Source of the DNA: Halomonas litopenaei
Lineage (GTDB): Bacteria > Pseudomonadota > Gammaproteobacteria > Pseudomonadales > Halomonadaceae
Assembly: GCF_003045775.1 (NCBI RefSeq)
Contig: NZ_PXNS01000011.1
Location: 1-64,000 of the forward strand
Reading direction: 5' to 3'
DNA: 64,000 bases
The notes beneath the pieces are model-generated. The model was given only the letters and a program-made list of their open reading frames with translations. It searched no databases and had not been told where the DNA came from. Each line of letters starts with the position of its first letter. Position 1 is the first letter of the stretch. The translations under genes and the position numbers were made by a program. Shown here piece after piece: positions 42,364 to 50,081 of this stretch.

Positions 42364-42628
42364 CTGGCCAGGGCGAACAGGGCGACAGATGGTGGCCCGT
42401 GTCAAAGGAGGCGTCGTCTTGGCTCCCGGGGGGGCTGGCGCCGTGTTGTTGATGAGTGTGGATGAAAGGCGCGGGTGAAGCTCGAGGCGGAGGCGAAGCC
42501 GCTGGCCAGGGCGAACAGGGCGACAGATTGTAGGCCCGTGTCACATGAGGCGGCGTCTTAGCTCCCGGGGGCTGGCGCCGTGGTGCTGGCGAAAGGCGCG
42601 GGTGAAGCTCGAGGCGGAGGCGAAGCCG
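42364..42628 (-). repeat. Tandem duplication of the 3' end of the CdhR-like gene
   Basis: Units 42364-42501 and 42502-42628 both begin CTGGCCAGGGCGAACAGG and end with GGCGGAGGCGAAGCCG; CTGGCCAGGGCG begins again at 42629 inside the regulator gene. The right-hand unit covers the gene's last about 29 codons, and the left-hand unit is a decayed extra copy beyond the stop. The rest of the gap 42163-42540 has no gene, only a 22-bp direct repeat (GTGCGTCAYGGATGGCAGCG) near 42196 and 42224. Confidence 0.82.
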
Positions 42629-43500
42629 CTGGCCAGGGCGATGTCCATGACGCCGTGACGAGTGCTGGTCACCAGATGGTGGGCCAGTGCAAGGCGACGC
42701 TCCAGATACAGCCGGCTCGGGGTACGGGCCAGATGGTGCTGACAGTCGCGCTCTAGCTGACGCTCCGACAGGCCGATCTGGGCGGCCAGTTCGGCGATGG
42801 CCAAGGGGGACTCCAGGTGGCTGTCCATCAGGCCGATGACCCTGGTCAGGCGTTCGGGCAGCCGCTCGAATTCGCTGGCGTCGCGCTGGCGGCTGGCCGG
42901 CAGGCGACGATGGTCGTGCACCAGTTGCTGCTTGACCCGACGGGTCAGGGCATCGCCGTGGCGGCGGCGGATGGTGTCCAGCGCAAGGTCAATGGAGGCG
43001 CTGGCGCCGGCGCCGTAGAAGCCGACCGGGCCGACCTCGTAGAGCGACTCCACCGCTTCGATGTCGGGATGGCGACGGCGAAACTCGGGCAGGCTTTCCC
43101 AGTGCAGGGTCACGGTGTCCTCGATCAGCCCGGCGTCGGCCAGGCAGAAGACACCGGTGTCCAGTGCCCCCAGACAGGCGCCCTGGGCCCGGCGTTGCGC
43201 CAGCCAGTCCCTGAGCGGCTGGTCCACCGCGGCCATCGGCTCGAAGCTTGCGCACACCGCCAGACTAGGGAGCCAGGGGGCATTGTCCAGGTCATGCTCG
43301 ACGCTCAGGGGAATGCCGTTGCTGGCGGTGACCGGCTCGCCGTCGCGGCTGACCAGGTGCCAGCGAAACAGCGGCTGTCCGGCCAGACGATTGGCGATTC
43401 GCAAGGGGTCGATGGCCGAGAACAGCGCCACCATGGAGAAACGCGGCAGCAGCAGAAAGCCGATGGGTTCCGGGACAGGGCCCTGGTAGGTCAGACGCAT
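42541..43500 (-). CDS. GlxA/CdhR-type transcriptional regulator (GATase1-like + AraC HTH)
   Basis: 319 aa. DJ-1/PfpI-like domain (LLLPRFSMVALFSAIDPLRIANRLAG; conserved LGALDTGVFCLADAGL) followed by an AraC-type DNA-binding domain (IAELAAQIGLSERQLERDCQ; IALASGFASASSFTRAFRQHHG). Start at 43500 chosen from GAGG upstream and alignment with its sister gene. It is divergent from another regulator of the same family at 43778. The set resembles CdhR, activator of carnitine catabolism, and lies between the butyrobetaine hydroxylase and the carnitine-degradation operon. Its 3' end is duplicated downstream. Confidence 0.84.
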   Translation of the reverse strand: MRLTYQGPVPEPIGFLLLPRFSMVALFSAIDPLRIANRLAGQPLFRWHLVSRDGEPVTASNGIPLSVEHDLDNAPWLPSLAVCASFEPMAAVDQPLRDWLAQRRAQGACLGALDTGVFCLADAGLIEDTVTLHWESLPEFRRRHPDIEAVESLYEVGPVGFYGAGASASIDLALDTIRRRHGDALTRRVKQQLVHDHRRLPASRQRDASEFERLPERLTRVIGLMDSHLESPLAIAELAAQIGLSERQLERDCQHHLARTPSRLYLERRLALAHHLVTSTRHGVMDIALASGFASASSFTRAFRQHHGASPRELRRRLM

Positions 43501-43777
43501 GGTGGCCTCATGGATGGCGGGGGCGGGACGGCGCTGGCCGCGCCAGGATCGGTGGTTCGGGTATCGGCGCACCAGCGGCAGCGGATTCACGATCGGCCCG
43601 GTCCACACCGCGCTGCAAGGGTGCCACCGTCGTGCGCTGCCCTCAACTCAGGGCGCAGGCGAGACACGGCCAGCCAGGAGGCGCGGCCCCACTCTACTCA
43701 GCCTTTCGACGTTATCGTCGATATCCTCATGCTATGCTGCGCCGCAGTCACGGGCGTCGGTAAGGAGGCGGACAGCG

Positions 43778-44773
43778 ATGGTAGAGCTCAGTGGTCAACG
43801 CCTGGAGGCGAGCGCCGGTGAAATCGAGCAGGCCGAACAGCGGCTGGGTTTTCTGCTGCTGCCGCAGTTCTCGATGATGGCGTTTTTCTCGGCGGTGGAG
43901 CCGCTGCGCATCGCCAACCGCATCGCCGGTCGCGCTCTTTATGACTGGACGCTGATCGGGCTGGGCGGAGGGCCGGTGACCGCCAGCAACGGCATGACCC
44001 TGCTGGTGGACCACCCCATGGAAGACGTCCGCAATCTGCCGTGGCTGGCGGTATGCAGCGGCTTCGATCCGGAATTGTGGATCGGCCACGGGCTCAGCGC
44101 CTGGCTCAACCGGCTCGACCAGGGTGGCTGCTGCATCGGCGCGCTGGACACCGGCGCGGTGGTGCTGGCGGAGGCCGGCTTGCTCAGGGGGCATACGGTG
44201 ACCCTGCACTGGGAGACGCTGCCCACCTTCAACGAACGCTATCCCTCGATTCGCACCTGCGACGAGCTGTTCCTGCTGGAGGAGCGGCGCTTCTTCTGTG
44301 CCGGCGGCGCGGCGGCCATGGACATGACCCTGGAGATGATCGCCCGTCGCCACGGTATGGCGCTGGCGGTGGACGTGTCCGAACAATTGATTCACGACCG
44401 CCTGCGCTCGCGCACCGACCAGCAGCGAATGAGCCTGGTCAGGCGTCTTGGCACCCACCAGCCGCGGCTGGTCGATGCGGTAGCGCTGATGGAGTCGCAC
44501 CTGGAAACGCCCCTGCCGTTGGCCGAGATCGCACGCCGCAGCCGCGTGTCGAGTCGCCAGCTACAGCGCTTGTTTGCCGATGTGCTGGGCACCTCTCCCA
44601 GTGCCTACTACCTGTCGCTGCGCCTCAAACGTGCCGCCCAATTGCTCAAGGATACCGACCTCGATGTGCTGGCGATCGGGCTCAGCTGTGGATTCGGCTC
44701 GGCGTCGAGTTTCAGTCGCGCCTTCCGCAGGGCGTTCGGAACCGCGCCGCAGGGCTTTCGACACCACGGCTGA
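43778..44773 (+). CDS. GlxA/CdhR-type transcriptional regulator (GATase1-like + AraC HTH)
   Basis: 331 aa from ATG at 43778, preceded by TAAGGAGG. DJ-1/PfpI-like domain (LLLPQFSMMAFFSAVEPLRIANRIAG; CIGALDTGAVVLAEAGLL) and AraC-type double HTH (LAEIARRSRVSSRQLQRLF; GLSCGFGSASSFSRAFRRAFG). Nearest relative in the window is the divergent gene at 42541-43500. CdhR (carnitine) and GbdR (glycine betaine) are the known relatives; which one this is cannot be settled from sequence. A long in-frame extension upstream to 43499 is ignored because it has no start support. It is convergent with piuC, 12 bp apart. Confidence 0.84.
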   Translation: MVELSGQRLEASAGEIEQAEQRLGFLLLPQFSMMAFFSAVEPLRIANRIAGRALYDWTLIGLGGGPVTASNGMTLLVDHPMEDVRNLPWLAVCSGFDPELWIGHGLSAWLNRLDQGGCCIGALDTGAVVLAEAGLLRGHTVTLHWETLPTFNERYPSIRTCDELFLLEERRFFCAGGAAAMDMTLEMIARRHGMALAVDVSEQLIHDRLRSRTDQQRMSLVRRLGTHQPRLVDAVALMESHLETPLPLAEIARRSRVSSRQLQRLFADVLGTSPSAYYLSLRLKRAAQLLKDTDLDVLAIGLSCGFGSASSFSRAFRRAFGTAPQGFRHHG

Positions 44774-44785
44774 CCGGCACTCAAG

Positions 44786-45460
44786 TCAGATCTCGGCCCA
44801 CATCCGCAGCAGATTGGCCAAGCTCTTGGAGATGTTGTCGAACTCGGCGGTCTTGCCGTCGCGCTCGAAGATCTGGCGGCGAGTGGTGTCGAGGTCGAAC
44901 AGCACTTCACGCTGTTCAGGCTGGCGTACCTGGCTCTGCAGCCAGCCCACCGCGGCCAGTCGCTGCCCCTGGGTGACCGGGTCGACGCGATGCAGCGTCG
45001 AGGACGGGTACAGGATCATCGAACCCGCCGGCAGCTTGAAGCGCTGTTCGCCCTGGGTGGTCTCGGTGACCAGCTCTCCGCCCTCGTAGCTGTCCGGATC
45101 CCCAAGGAAGATGGTGAAGGACAGGTCGGTGCGCATCGGCCCCTGGGGGGTGGGCATCACCGCGTCGTCGACGTGATTGCCGTAGGTCATGCCTTGCTGG
45201 TAGCGGCTGAACATGACCGGCTTCATTCGGCGCGGGCGCGCCGCGATCTGGAACAGGGTGTGTGCGGACAGGGTCTGCATGACCTCGTCACGCAGGGCGG
45301 CGATGGCGGGCTCCTGGCTGCTCGCCTGCTGATTGCGCTTGACCGTGCGCGCATGCCAGCCGGCGGTCTCCCGTCCGTCACGAAAGTCGCTGGCGTCCAG
45401 TGTCTGGCGAATACGCTGGAGCTGGTCGTCGGTCAGCACCTTGTCGATACACAGAATCAT
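44786..45460 (-). CDS. piuC: PKHD-type Fe(II)/2-oxoglutarate hydroxylase, PiuC/YbiX family
   Basis: 224 aa. Iron-uptake-associated hydroxylase of unknown substrate. Facial triad His96-x-Asp98 in GNHVDDA and His157 in SSTLHRVDPVTQG, with 2-oxoglutarate Arg at 167. The flanking FSRYQQGMTYGNH, SYEGGEL and LAAVGWLQSQVR blocks are diagnostic for YbiX/PiuC. Start at 45460 with GGGAG upstream. PiuC is usually next to a TonB-dependent siderophore receptor and Fur-controlled; no receptor is present here, but a Fur-like box lies 38 bp upstream and the divergent neighbour is an exported acidic repeat protein. Confidence 0.88.
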   Translation of the reverse strand: MILCIDKVLTDDQLQRIRQTLDASDFRDGRETAGWHARTVKRNQQASSQEPAIAALRDEVMQTLSAHTLFQIAARPRRMKPVMFSRYQQGMTYGNHVDDAVMPTPQGPMRTDLSFTIFLGDPDSYEGGELVTETTQGEQRFKLPAGSMILYPSSTLHRVDPVTQGQRLAAVGWLQSQVRQPEQREVLFDLDTTRRQIFERDGKTAEFDNISKSLANLLRMWAEI

Positions 45461-45497
45461 CGGAGGCTCCCGCAAATGGCCGTCAGTATACCCGACT

Positions 45498-45515
45498 GTT
45501 AATCGTTTGCATTAC
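45498..45515 (-). promoter_or_regulatory. Fur-box-like sequence upstream of piuC
   Basis: On the piuC strand it reads GTAATGCAAACGATTAAC, which resembles Fur sites of the AATGCAAATGATTA form. It lies between divergent piuC and the Gly-Glu-Gly repeat protein gene, so it could control both. piuC homologues are Fur-regulated in pseudomonads. Confidence 0.42.
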
Positions 45516-45678
45516 ACTTCGTGACACGCCAGTCTAGTGGGCAGGCACCTGATGGTTTGACTGGCGCAGACATTGCCAGATCGGACATGGGTTTGCGGCA
45601 AGTGGATCCTGGTTCCATCGAGCGCGAGCCCTGAACAAGAAATTGGCCCCAAGTAGACGTAGAAGGAAGGAGCACCCC

Positions 45679-47079
45679 ATGACGCAAGAGACCCGTACCA
45701 AGCTGTGGATTGGCGTTGGCGCCAGCATCCTGCTCGGATCCAGCGCCGCCTGGGCCGACCATCACGGCGATGGCGACGATATGCACAAGGACGACACTGC
45801 CTACGAACAGAGCCACGGCGGTGAAGGTGGCGAAGGTGGCGAAGGTGGTGAAGCCGGCCACGGTGGTGAAGGTGGCGAGAAGGGCCACGGTGGTGAAGGC
45901 GGCGAAGGCGGTGAAGGTGGCGAAGCCGGCCACGGTGGTGAAGGTGGCGAAGGCGGCGAGCACGGCCACGGCGGTGAAGGTGGCGAAGGTGGCGAGCACG
46001 GCCACGGTGGTGAAGGTGGCGAAGGTGGTGAATCCGGCCACGGCGGTGAAGGCGGTGAAGGCGGTGAAGGCGGTGAAGGCGGTGAAGGCGGTGAAGGCGG
46101 CGAGCACGGCCACGGTGGCGAAGGTGGCGAAGGTGGCGAGAAGGGCCACGGCGGCGAAGGCGGTGAAGGTGGCGAGCACGGCCACGGCGGCGAAGGCGGC
46201 GAAGGCGGTGAAAGTGCCTCCCTCGCCAGCGATCCCTATGCGGTCTTTGCCTATCTGACGGCGTCTTCCGGTGGTGAAGGTGGCGAAGGCGGTGAAGGCG
46301 GCGAAGGCGGTGAAGGCGGCGAAGGTGGTGAAGGCGGCGAAGGCGGTGAAGGCGGTGAAGGCGGTGAAGGCGGTGAAGGCGGTGAAGGCGGTGAAGGCGG
46401 TGAAGGCGGTGAAGGTGGCGAAGGCGGCGAAGGTGGCCACGTCGACGCGGCCAACCCTGGCGTCTACACCACTGAGCTCGCGCTGATGCTCGGCCACCTT
46501 GAGGTCGCCAAGGAGCTCTACACCGAGGGGGCCAAGACCGCGTCCTACCCCCACTTTGGTCATCCCTACCACGAGGTGTACCCCGGTATCGCGCCTGCGC
46601 TGGAAAGCCGTGGCATTGACGCTTTCGATACTGAGCTGGAAGCCTTCTCCGGTAAGGTGCAGCAGGGCGGTGACTGGAGCGAGGTCGAACAGGATTACGC
46701 ATCGCTTCGCGAGACCATCCTCTCGGCCATGGCCGACGTCGACGATGGCCTCGAGCAGGATGCGGGCTTTCAGGCCAAGGTCCAGCTGGCGCTGTTGAAG
46801 ACCGCGCTGCACGAGTACGAAGAAGCCGTGGATGACGGCGAGTTCAAGAACGTGGTCGAGTATCAGGACGGTCGTGGCTTTGTGCTGACCGCCCGGGAGT
46901 CGCTGGAGCGCCACGCCGACATGTTCCGTCAGGCGGGTGCCTACGATGCCCTGGTCGAGGGCTACGACGGGCTGCTCGAGGCCTGGCCGACGGCCAAGGC
47001 GCCGGAGTCTCCGGTGATGACGGTAGGCGAGCTGTCGGCGGCGATGTTCCCGCTGGAGGCCGAATTGGGCAAGTTCTGA
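45679..47079 (+). CDS. Exported Gly-Glu-Gly/His repeat protein with C-terminal helical domain
   Basis: 466 aa, not recognised as a known family. Strong ribosome site (GGAAGGAG) before ATG 45679. The signal peptide ends SSAAWA, followed by His/Asp-rich DHHGDGDDMHKDD. Block 1 (about 49-177) repeats GGEGGE with regularly spaced GHGG, KGHGG or HGHGG. A 20-residue spacer (SLASDPYAVFAYLTASS) precedes block 2 (about 197-254), an almost pure GGE run. The C-terminal 210 residues are non-repetitive and helical (TELALMLGHLEVAKELY; HFGHPYHEVYPGIAPALESRG) and look like a folded periplasmic domain. The Glu/His-rich arrays would bind cations; proximity to piuC and a Fur-like box hints at iron. Function is otherwise unknown. 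Confidence 0.82.
   Translation: MTQETRTKLWIGVGASILLGSSAAWADHHGDGDDMHKDDTAYEQSHGGEGGEGGEGGEAGHGGEGGEKGHGGEGGEGGEGGEAGHGGEGGEGGEHGHGGEGGEGGEHGHGGEGGEGGESGHGGEGGEGGEGGEGGEGGEGGEHGHGGEGGEGGEKGHGGEGGEGGEHGHGGEGGEGGESASLASDPYAVFAYLTASSGGEGGEGGEGGEGGEGGEGGEGGEGGEGGEGGEGGEGGEGGEGGEGGEGGEGGEGGHVDAANPGVYTTELALMLGHLEVAKELYTEGAKTASYPHFGHPYHEVYPGIAPALESRGIDAFDTELEAFSGKVQQGGDWSEVEQDYASLRETILSAMADVDDGLEQDAGFQAKVQLALLKTALHEYEEAVDDGEFKNVVEYQDGRGFVLTARESLERHADMFRQAGAYDALVEGYDGLLEAWPTAKAPESPVMTVGELSAAMFPLEAELGKF
45823..46437 (+). repeat. Coding tandem repeats (GGE and GHGGEGGE units)
   Basis: Nine-base units of the form GGYGARGGY, encoding Gly-Glu-Gly, fill 45823-46207 (with interspersed GGCCACGGY, Gly-His-Gly) and 46269-46437 (nearly pure). 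The array is prone to slippage, and reading the opposite strand gives misleading long frames of Ala-Phe-Thr or Pro-Ser-Pro. Confidence 0.85.
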
Positions 47080-47119
47080 TGGAACTGCCCTTGAGCTAGC
47101 ATCCCAGAGCTAGCGTGAA

Positions 47120-47147
47120 GGGGCCGGCGTCTGCCGACGCTGGCCCC
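47120..47147 (+). terminator. Hairpin downstream of the Gly-Glu-Gly repeat protein
   Basis: 12-bp stem GGGGCCGGCGTC/GACGCTGGCCCC (one G-U pair) with a TGCC tetraloop, about 40 bp after the stop codon. No T tract. Confidence 0.5.
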
Positions 47148-47180
47148 TGGACGTAAGTCCGCCAACCACACCTGGTCATG

Positions 47181-47216
47181 ACGCAGACAGGGCCTGTTTA
47201 CAGGCCCTGTCTGCGT
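47181..47216. terminator. Perfect 16-bp hairpin between convergent genes
   Basis: ACGCAGACAGGGCCTG-TTTA-CAGGCCCTGTCTGCGT, perfectly symmetric, between the repeat-protein gene and the convergent BCCT transporter gene. Probable bidirectional terminator. The AGGGCCTGT core also occurs at the ends of the interspersed element, so a remnant origin is possible. Confidence 0.6.
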
Positions 47217-47247
47217 TGGTCGTTGGGGTGGCACTCGACAATGCGGC

Positions 47248-48639
47248 TCAGGAGTCCTGGCCCTGCCTGTCGCTCAGATCATCGTGTCTGCCTCGGATGC
47301 GCACCAGGAAGGCGGCGACCAGGGCGAAGATTCCGAAGGCGACAGGCACGGCGGCGACCGAGATCAGGGTCAGAATGACCTTGAAGATGTCGCCTTCCAG
47401 CCAGTTGATCACCACCGCCAGGGCGGCCATGGCAACGATCCAGAAGGCTCGTGAGCGGCGCACCGTCAGCATCTCGCAGACCAGTCCCGCCGAGTCGGCG
47501 CTGGTGACGAAGAACAGCAGGATGTTGAGCGCCAGGACGGCCGACAGCACGCCATGGCTGTCGAGGGTCGCCATCAGGGCGAAGACGTCCTCGGAGCCGG
47601 TCTCGAGTCCGCCGAGGCCGAAGGTGGTAAACCACAGGCAGGAGAACAGACTCGGCACCAGCATCACCCCCAGTACCAGCTGGCGCAGGGTGCGGCCCTT
47701 CGAGATACGCGCGATGAATACGCCGGTGAACACAAACCAGCCGTACCAGGCGGCTTCGAAGGCGTACAGCCAGTCCGCCAGCCAGGCCTTGTGCTCGGGA
47801 TCGCCGAGGCCGATATCGGTCGCCATCGCCGGGTACTTCACCAGGTATTCCGGCAACAGTCGGGTGAAGGTGCCGAGGATGTCCAGCGGTGAGGTCAGTA
47901 CGAAGACGCTGACCATCAGAAACAGGGCGAACAGCGTGTTGTAGTTGCTCAGCCACTTGATGCCACGCTGGAGTCCCGAGGCGCTGGAGGCGATCGCGAA
48001 CAGCGACAGCACCAGGATGATCAGGGTGGGGCTGGCGTCGATGCCGAAGAACTGCTCGAGGCTCTGTTTGAGCGGATCGGTGGCGTAGGAGAAGGTCAGC
48101 GACAGGCCGATGACGGTAGACACCACCAGGCTGACCAGGTTGAGCTTGCTGAGAAAGCCGCCACCAAGCAGCGTCTCGGCGGGCTTGTCGATGTTCAGGT
48201 TGTACATGGCGTGGGCGAAGATCACGCCGATCGCCAGATAGCCGGCCCAGGCCAGCAGGCCCCAGTGGTTGAAGGCGTACAGCAGGGCCTGGTCGGTGCT
48301 GTGGCCGGCATCGACGTGGTAGCGCGGTTCCAGCACGCCCCAGGTCACCAGGCCGATGCCCATGCCGGTGGCGAACAGCATGCCGAGCCAGGCCAGGGTG
48401 GAGAATTCGGGATCTCCCTGGCCGAACCTGAGCCGCCCCAGGGGGGTGAACATCAGCACGGTAAAGACGATGGAGGCGGCGAAGGCCGGGTAGGTGAAGA
48501 TGAAGCCGAAGTTGCCGATGACGTTGACCTTGATGGCGTCAAGCAGCGTCTGGAAGGGGCCTGGGGCGAGGGCGGCAAAGGAGATCAGGGCGATGACGGT
48601 GGCCACGGTGGCGACCGAAGTGGTGATGTTCTGGTTCAT
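47248..48639 (-). CDS. BCCT-family transporter (carnitine/betaine/choline type)
   Basis: 463-aa secondary transporter for a trimethylammonium compound. The start at 48639 was chosen at the beginning of BCCT homology; the frame extends upstream without support. Family motifs: GMGIGLVTWGVLEP (glycine-rich helix 3), YAFEAAWYGWFVFTGVFIARISKGRTLRQ trimmed to its key part WYGWFVFTG for the conserved Trp box, and FFVTSADSAG. It is shorter than osmoregulated BetT/BetP types and lacks their long C-terminal tail, consistent with a catabolic uptake system. It is last in the carnitine operon, 130 bp after the hydrolase gene. Confidence 0.87.
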   Translation of the reverse strand: MNQNITTSVATVATVIALISFAALAPGPFQTLLDAIKVNVIGNFGFIFTYPAFAASIVFTVLMFTPLGRLRFGQGDPEFSTLAWLGMLFATGMGIGLVTWGVLEPRYHVDAGHSTDQALLYAFNHWGLLAWAGYLAIGVIFAHAMYNLNIDKPAETLLGGGFLSKLNLVSLVVSTVIGLSLTFSYATDPLKQSLEQFFGIDASPTLIILVLSLFAIASSASGLQRGIKWLSNYNTLFALFLMVSVFVLTSPLDILGTFTRLLPEYLVKYPAMATDIGLGDPEHKAWLADWLYAFEAAWYGWFVFTGVFIARISKGRTLRQLVLGVMLVPSLFSCLWFTTFGLGGLETGSEDVFALMATLDSHGVLSAVLALNILLFFVTSADSAGLVCEMLTVRRSRAFWIVAMAALAVVINWLEGDIFKVILTLISVAAVPVAFGIFALVAAFLVRIRGRHDDLSDRQGQDS

Positions 48640-48769
48640 TGGCGTCTCGTTGTCGTTTTGGAGGGGCGGGCGGTCGGCGGTGTCCTCGGTTGGGCAGGGT
48701 AAAGGCGACGAAAATGTGCTGGATAGTCGATTCAAGCACTTGAAAAACAAGGCGTTTATAGAAAAGACT

Positions 48770-49588
48770 CTAGTCAAGATGTGCGGCAAGCGCACGGCAG
48801 AATGCTCGCCAGGCAGCCTCCATGGCAGGCAGTGACGAGCGCGCGTGCAGGGCGCCGTGCAACATGCCCTCGGCCATATGCACACCGACCTGGTGGTGGC
48901 AGCGGCGCCATTCATCCAGTGTTGCCAGCAAGGGGGGCGTCAGCGGGTCATGCTCCACGGCGAGGCACTCGATGGCCCGGCTGGCGGGCAGGTTGTCGCG
49001 GATTCGGCGAGCCTGTTCGGCGATCATTGACCAGGCCGCCAACACGTCCTGCCGGCTGAGCAGCGGCGCGTCCGGTCCGAGGCTTGTGTCGCTTGGCGTG
49101 CCGAGCAGCGGGTAGACCAGGCCCAGGGGGCTGTCGTCGGCAGCACGCCTGGCGGCGTCCAGCACCAGCCGGGCACCGGCGCTGTCGCCGACCAGGGCAA
49201 CCGGCGCAAGCCGCCGACGGACCACCTCGACGTCGTCGAGCAGCGCGAGATAGCACGCCTCGGGCATCAGCCGGTAGTTCAGGCTGACGACCTCTCGCCC
49301 GAGGGCCTGGGCAAGACCGGCGGCGACACCTTGGTGGCTCTCTACCGAACCGATGGTGAAGCCGCCGCCGTGGGCGTAGAGCACGACGCCTTCGGCGCCG
49401 AGGTGCGGTCGATAGCGGCGCACGCCGACGCCGTCGATGACCTCGTCGGTAACTGCGATCGTGGCCGGTACGGGGCCGGCGAAGCTGGCGCAGAGCTCGT
49501 CGTAGTGGCGCCTCGCCTGGTTCATCGGCATCGTCGCCATGGCGTCGAGCCCGGCCTGGAAACGTTCGGCGAAGTCATCGATGGTCAT
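48770..49588 (-). CDS. Alpha/beta hydrolase (HSL-type esterase)
   Basis: 272 aa. Hormone-sensitive-lipase-type esterase: oxyanion motif YAHGGGFTIGS, nucleophile in GDSAGARL, Asp in EHDPLTP and His near GMLHGAL. It lies between the thioesterase gene (40-bp gap) and the BCCT transporter gene of the carnitine operon. A role in hydrolysing an acylcarnitine or another choline-type ester to feed the pathway is an attractive inference; the family alone does not show the substrate. Confidence 0.82.
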   Translation of the reverse strand: MTIDDFAERFQAGLDAMATMPMNQARRHYDELCASFAGPVPATIAVTDEVIDGVGVRRYRPHLGAEGVVLYAHGGGFTIGSVESHQGVAAGLAQALGREVVSLNYRLMPEACYLALLDDVEVVRRRLAPVALVGDSAGARLVLDAARRAADDSPLGLVYPLLGTPSDTSLGPDAPLLSRQDVLAAWSMIAEQARRIRDNLPASRAIECLAVEHDPLTPPLLATLDEWRRCHHQVGVHMAEGMLHGALHARSSLPAMEAAWRAFCRALAAHLD

Positions 49589-49628
49589 GGTCTGGTGTTC
49601 CCTGGCCGAATCTGCGCTGATGGCGCCG

Positions 49629-50081
49629 TCAGCGTCGGACGATGCCGATACGCCGCCCGAGTCCCTCGGGAGCGGGCGATGAGATGACCGGCAGCGCAGC
49701 GATGGCGGTGTCCACCGCCTCGGGGAAAGGTCCCGGGCGCCCGCTGTCGAGGTCGATGCCCATCAACATCTGTTCGCTGGTGGCCAGCAGCTGTTCGCCG
49801 CTGTACAGCTCGAACCACAGATGCAGGCGCTTGGCGTCACGATCGACCAGCGCGACCTCGACCTGAAGGGGCTGCCCCTGGTGGGCCTCGCGCAGGTAGC
49901 GCAGATGGGTCTCCAGGGTGTAGAGGGTGTAGCCGTGCCGGTGGCGCCCGGCCTCGTCGAGGCCGATGCGCTCCATGAGGGTGTCGACCGCCAGGGAAAA
50001 CACCCTGGCGTACTCGGCGTCGTTCATATGGCCGTTGTAGTCGACCCAGTCAGGCTTGACGTCGGTGTCGAGCAGCGCCAT
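49629..50081 (-). CDS. Acyl-CoA thioesterase, CdhB-like (betainyl-CoA thioesterase candidate)
   Basis: 150-aa hotdog-fold thioesterase (4HBT family). The active-site block is DWVDYNGHMNDAEYARVF near residue 15, with a conserved LETHLRYLREAHQGQ. Its ATG shares one base with the stop of the carnitine dehydrogenase gene (TGATG). In pseudomonad carnitine degradation a thioesterase at this position, CdhB, releases glycine betaine from betainyl-CoA. Context rather than sequence identifies this substrate. Confidence 0.82.
   Translation of the reverse strand: MALLDTDVKPDWVDYNGHMNDAEYARVFSLAVDTLMERIGLDEAGRHRHGYTLYTLETHLRYLREAHQGQPLQVEVALVDRDAKRLHLWFELYSGEQLLATSEQMLMGIDLDSGRPGPFPEAVDTAIAALPVISSPAPEGLGRRIGIVRR

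Noticed and set aside
42332..42544. Small minus-strand gene downstream of the CdhR-like regulator
   Set aside because: It lies in the decayed duplicate of the regulator's 3' end, and its frame does not keep the parent sequence.
45499..46914. Long minus-strand frames rich in Ala-Phe-Thr or His-Arg-Leu opposite the Gly-Glu-Gly gene
   Set aside because: They are artefacts of the nine-base coding repeat. The plus frame has a ribosome site, signal peptide and folded C-terminal domain.
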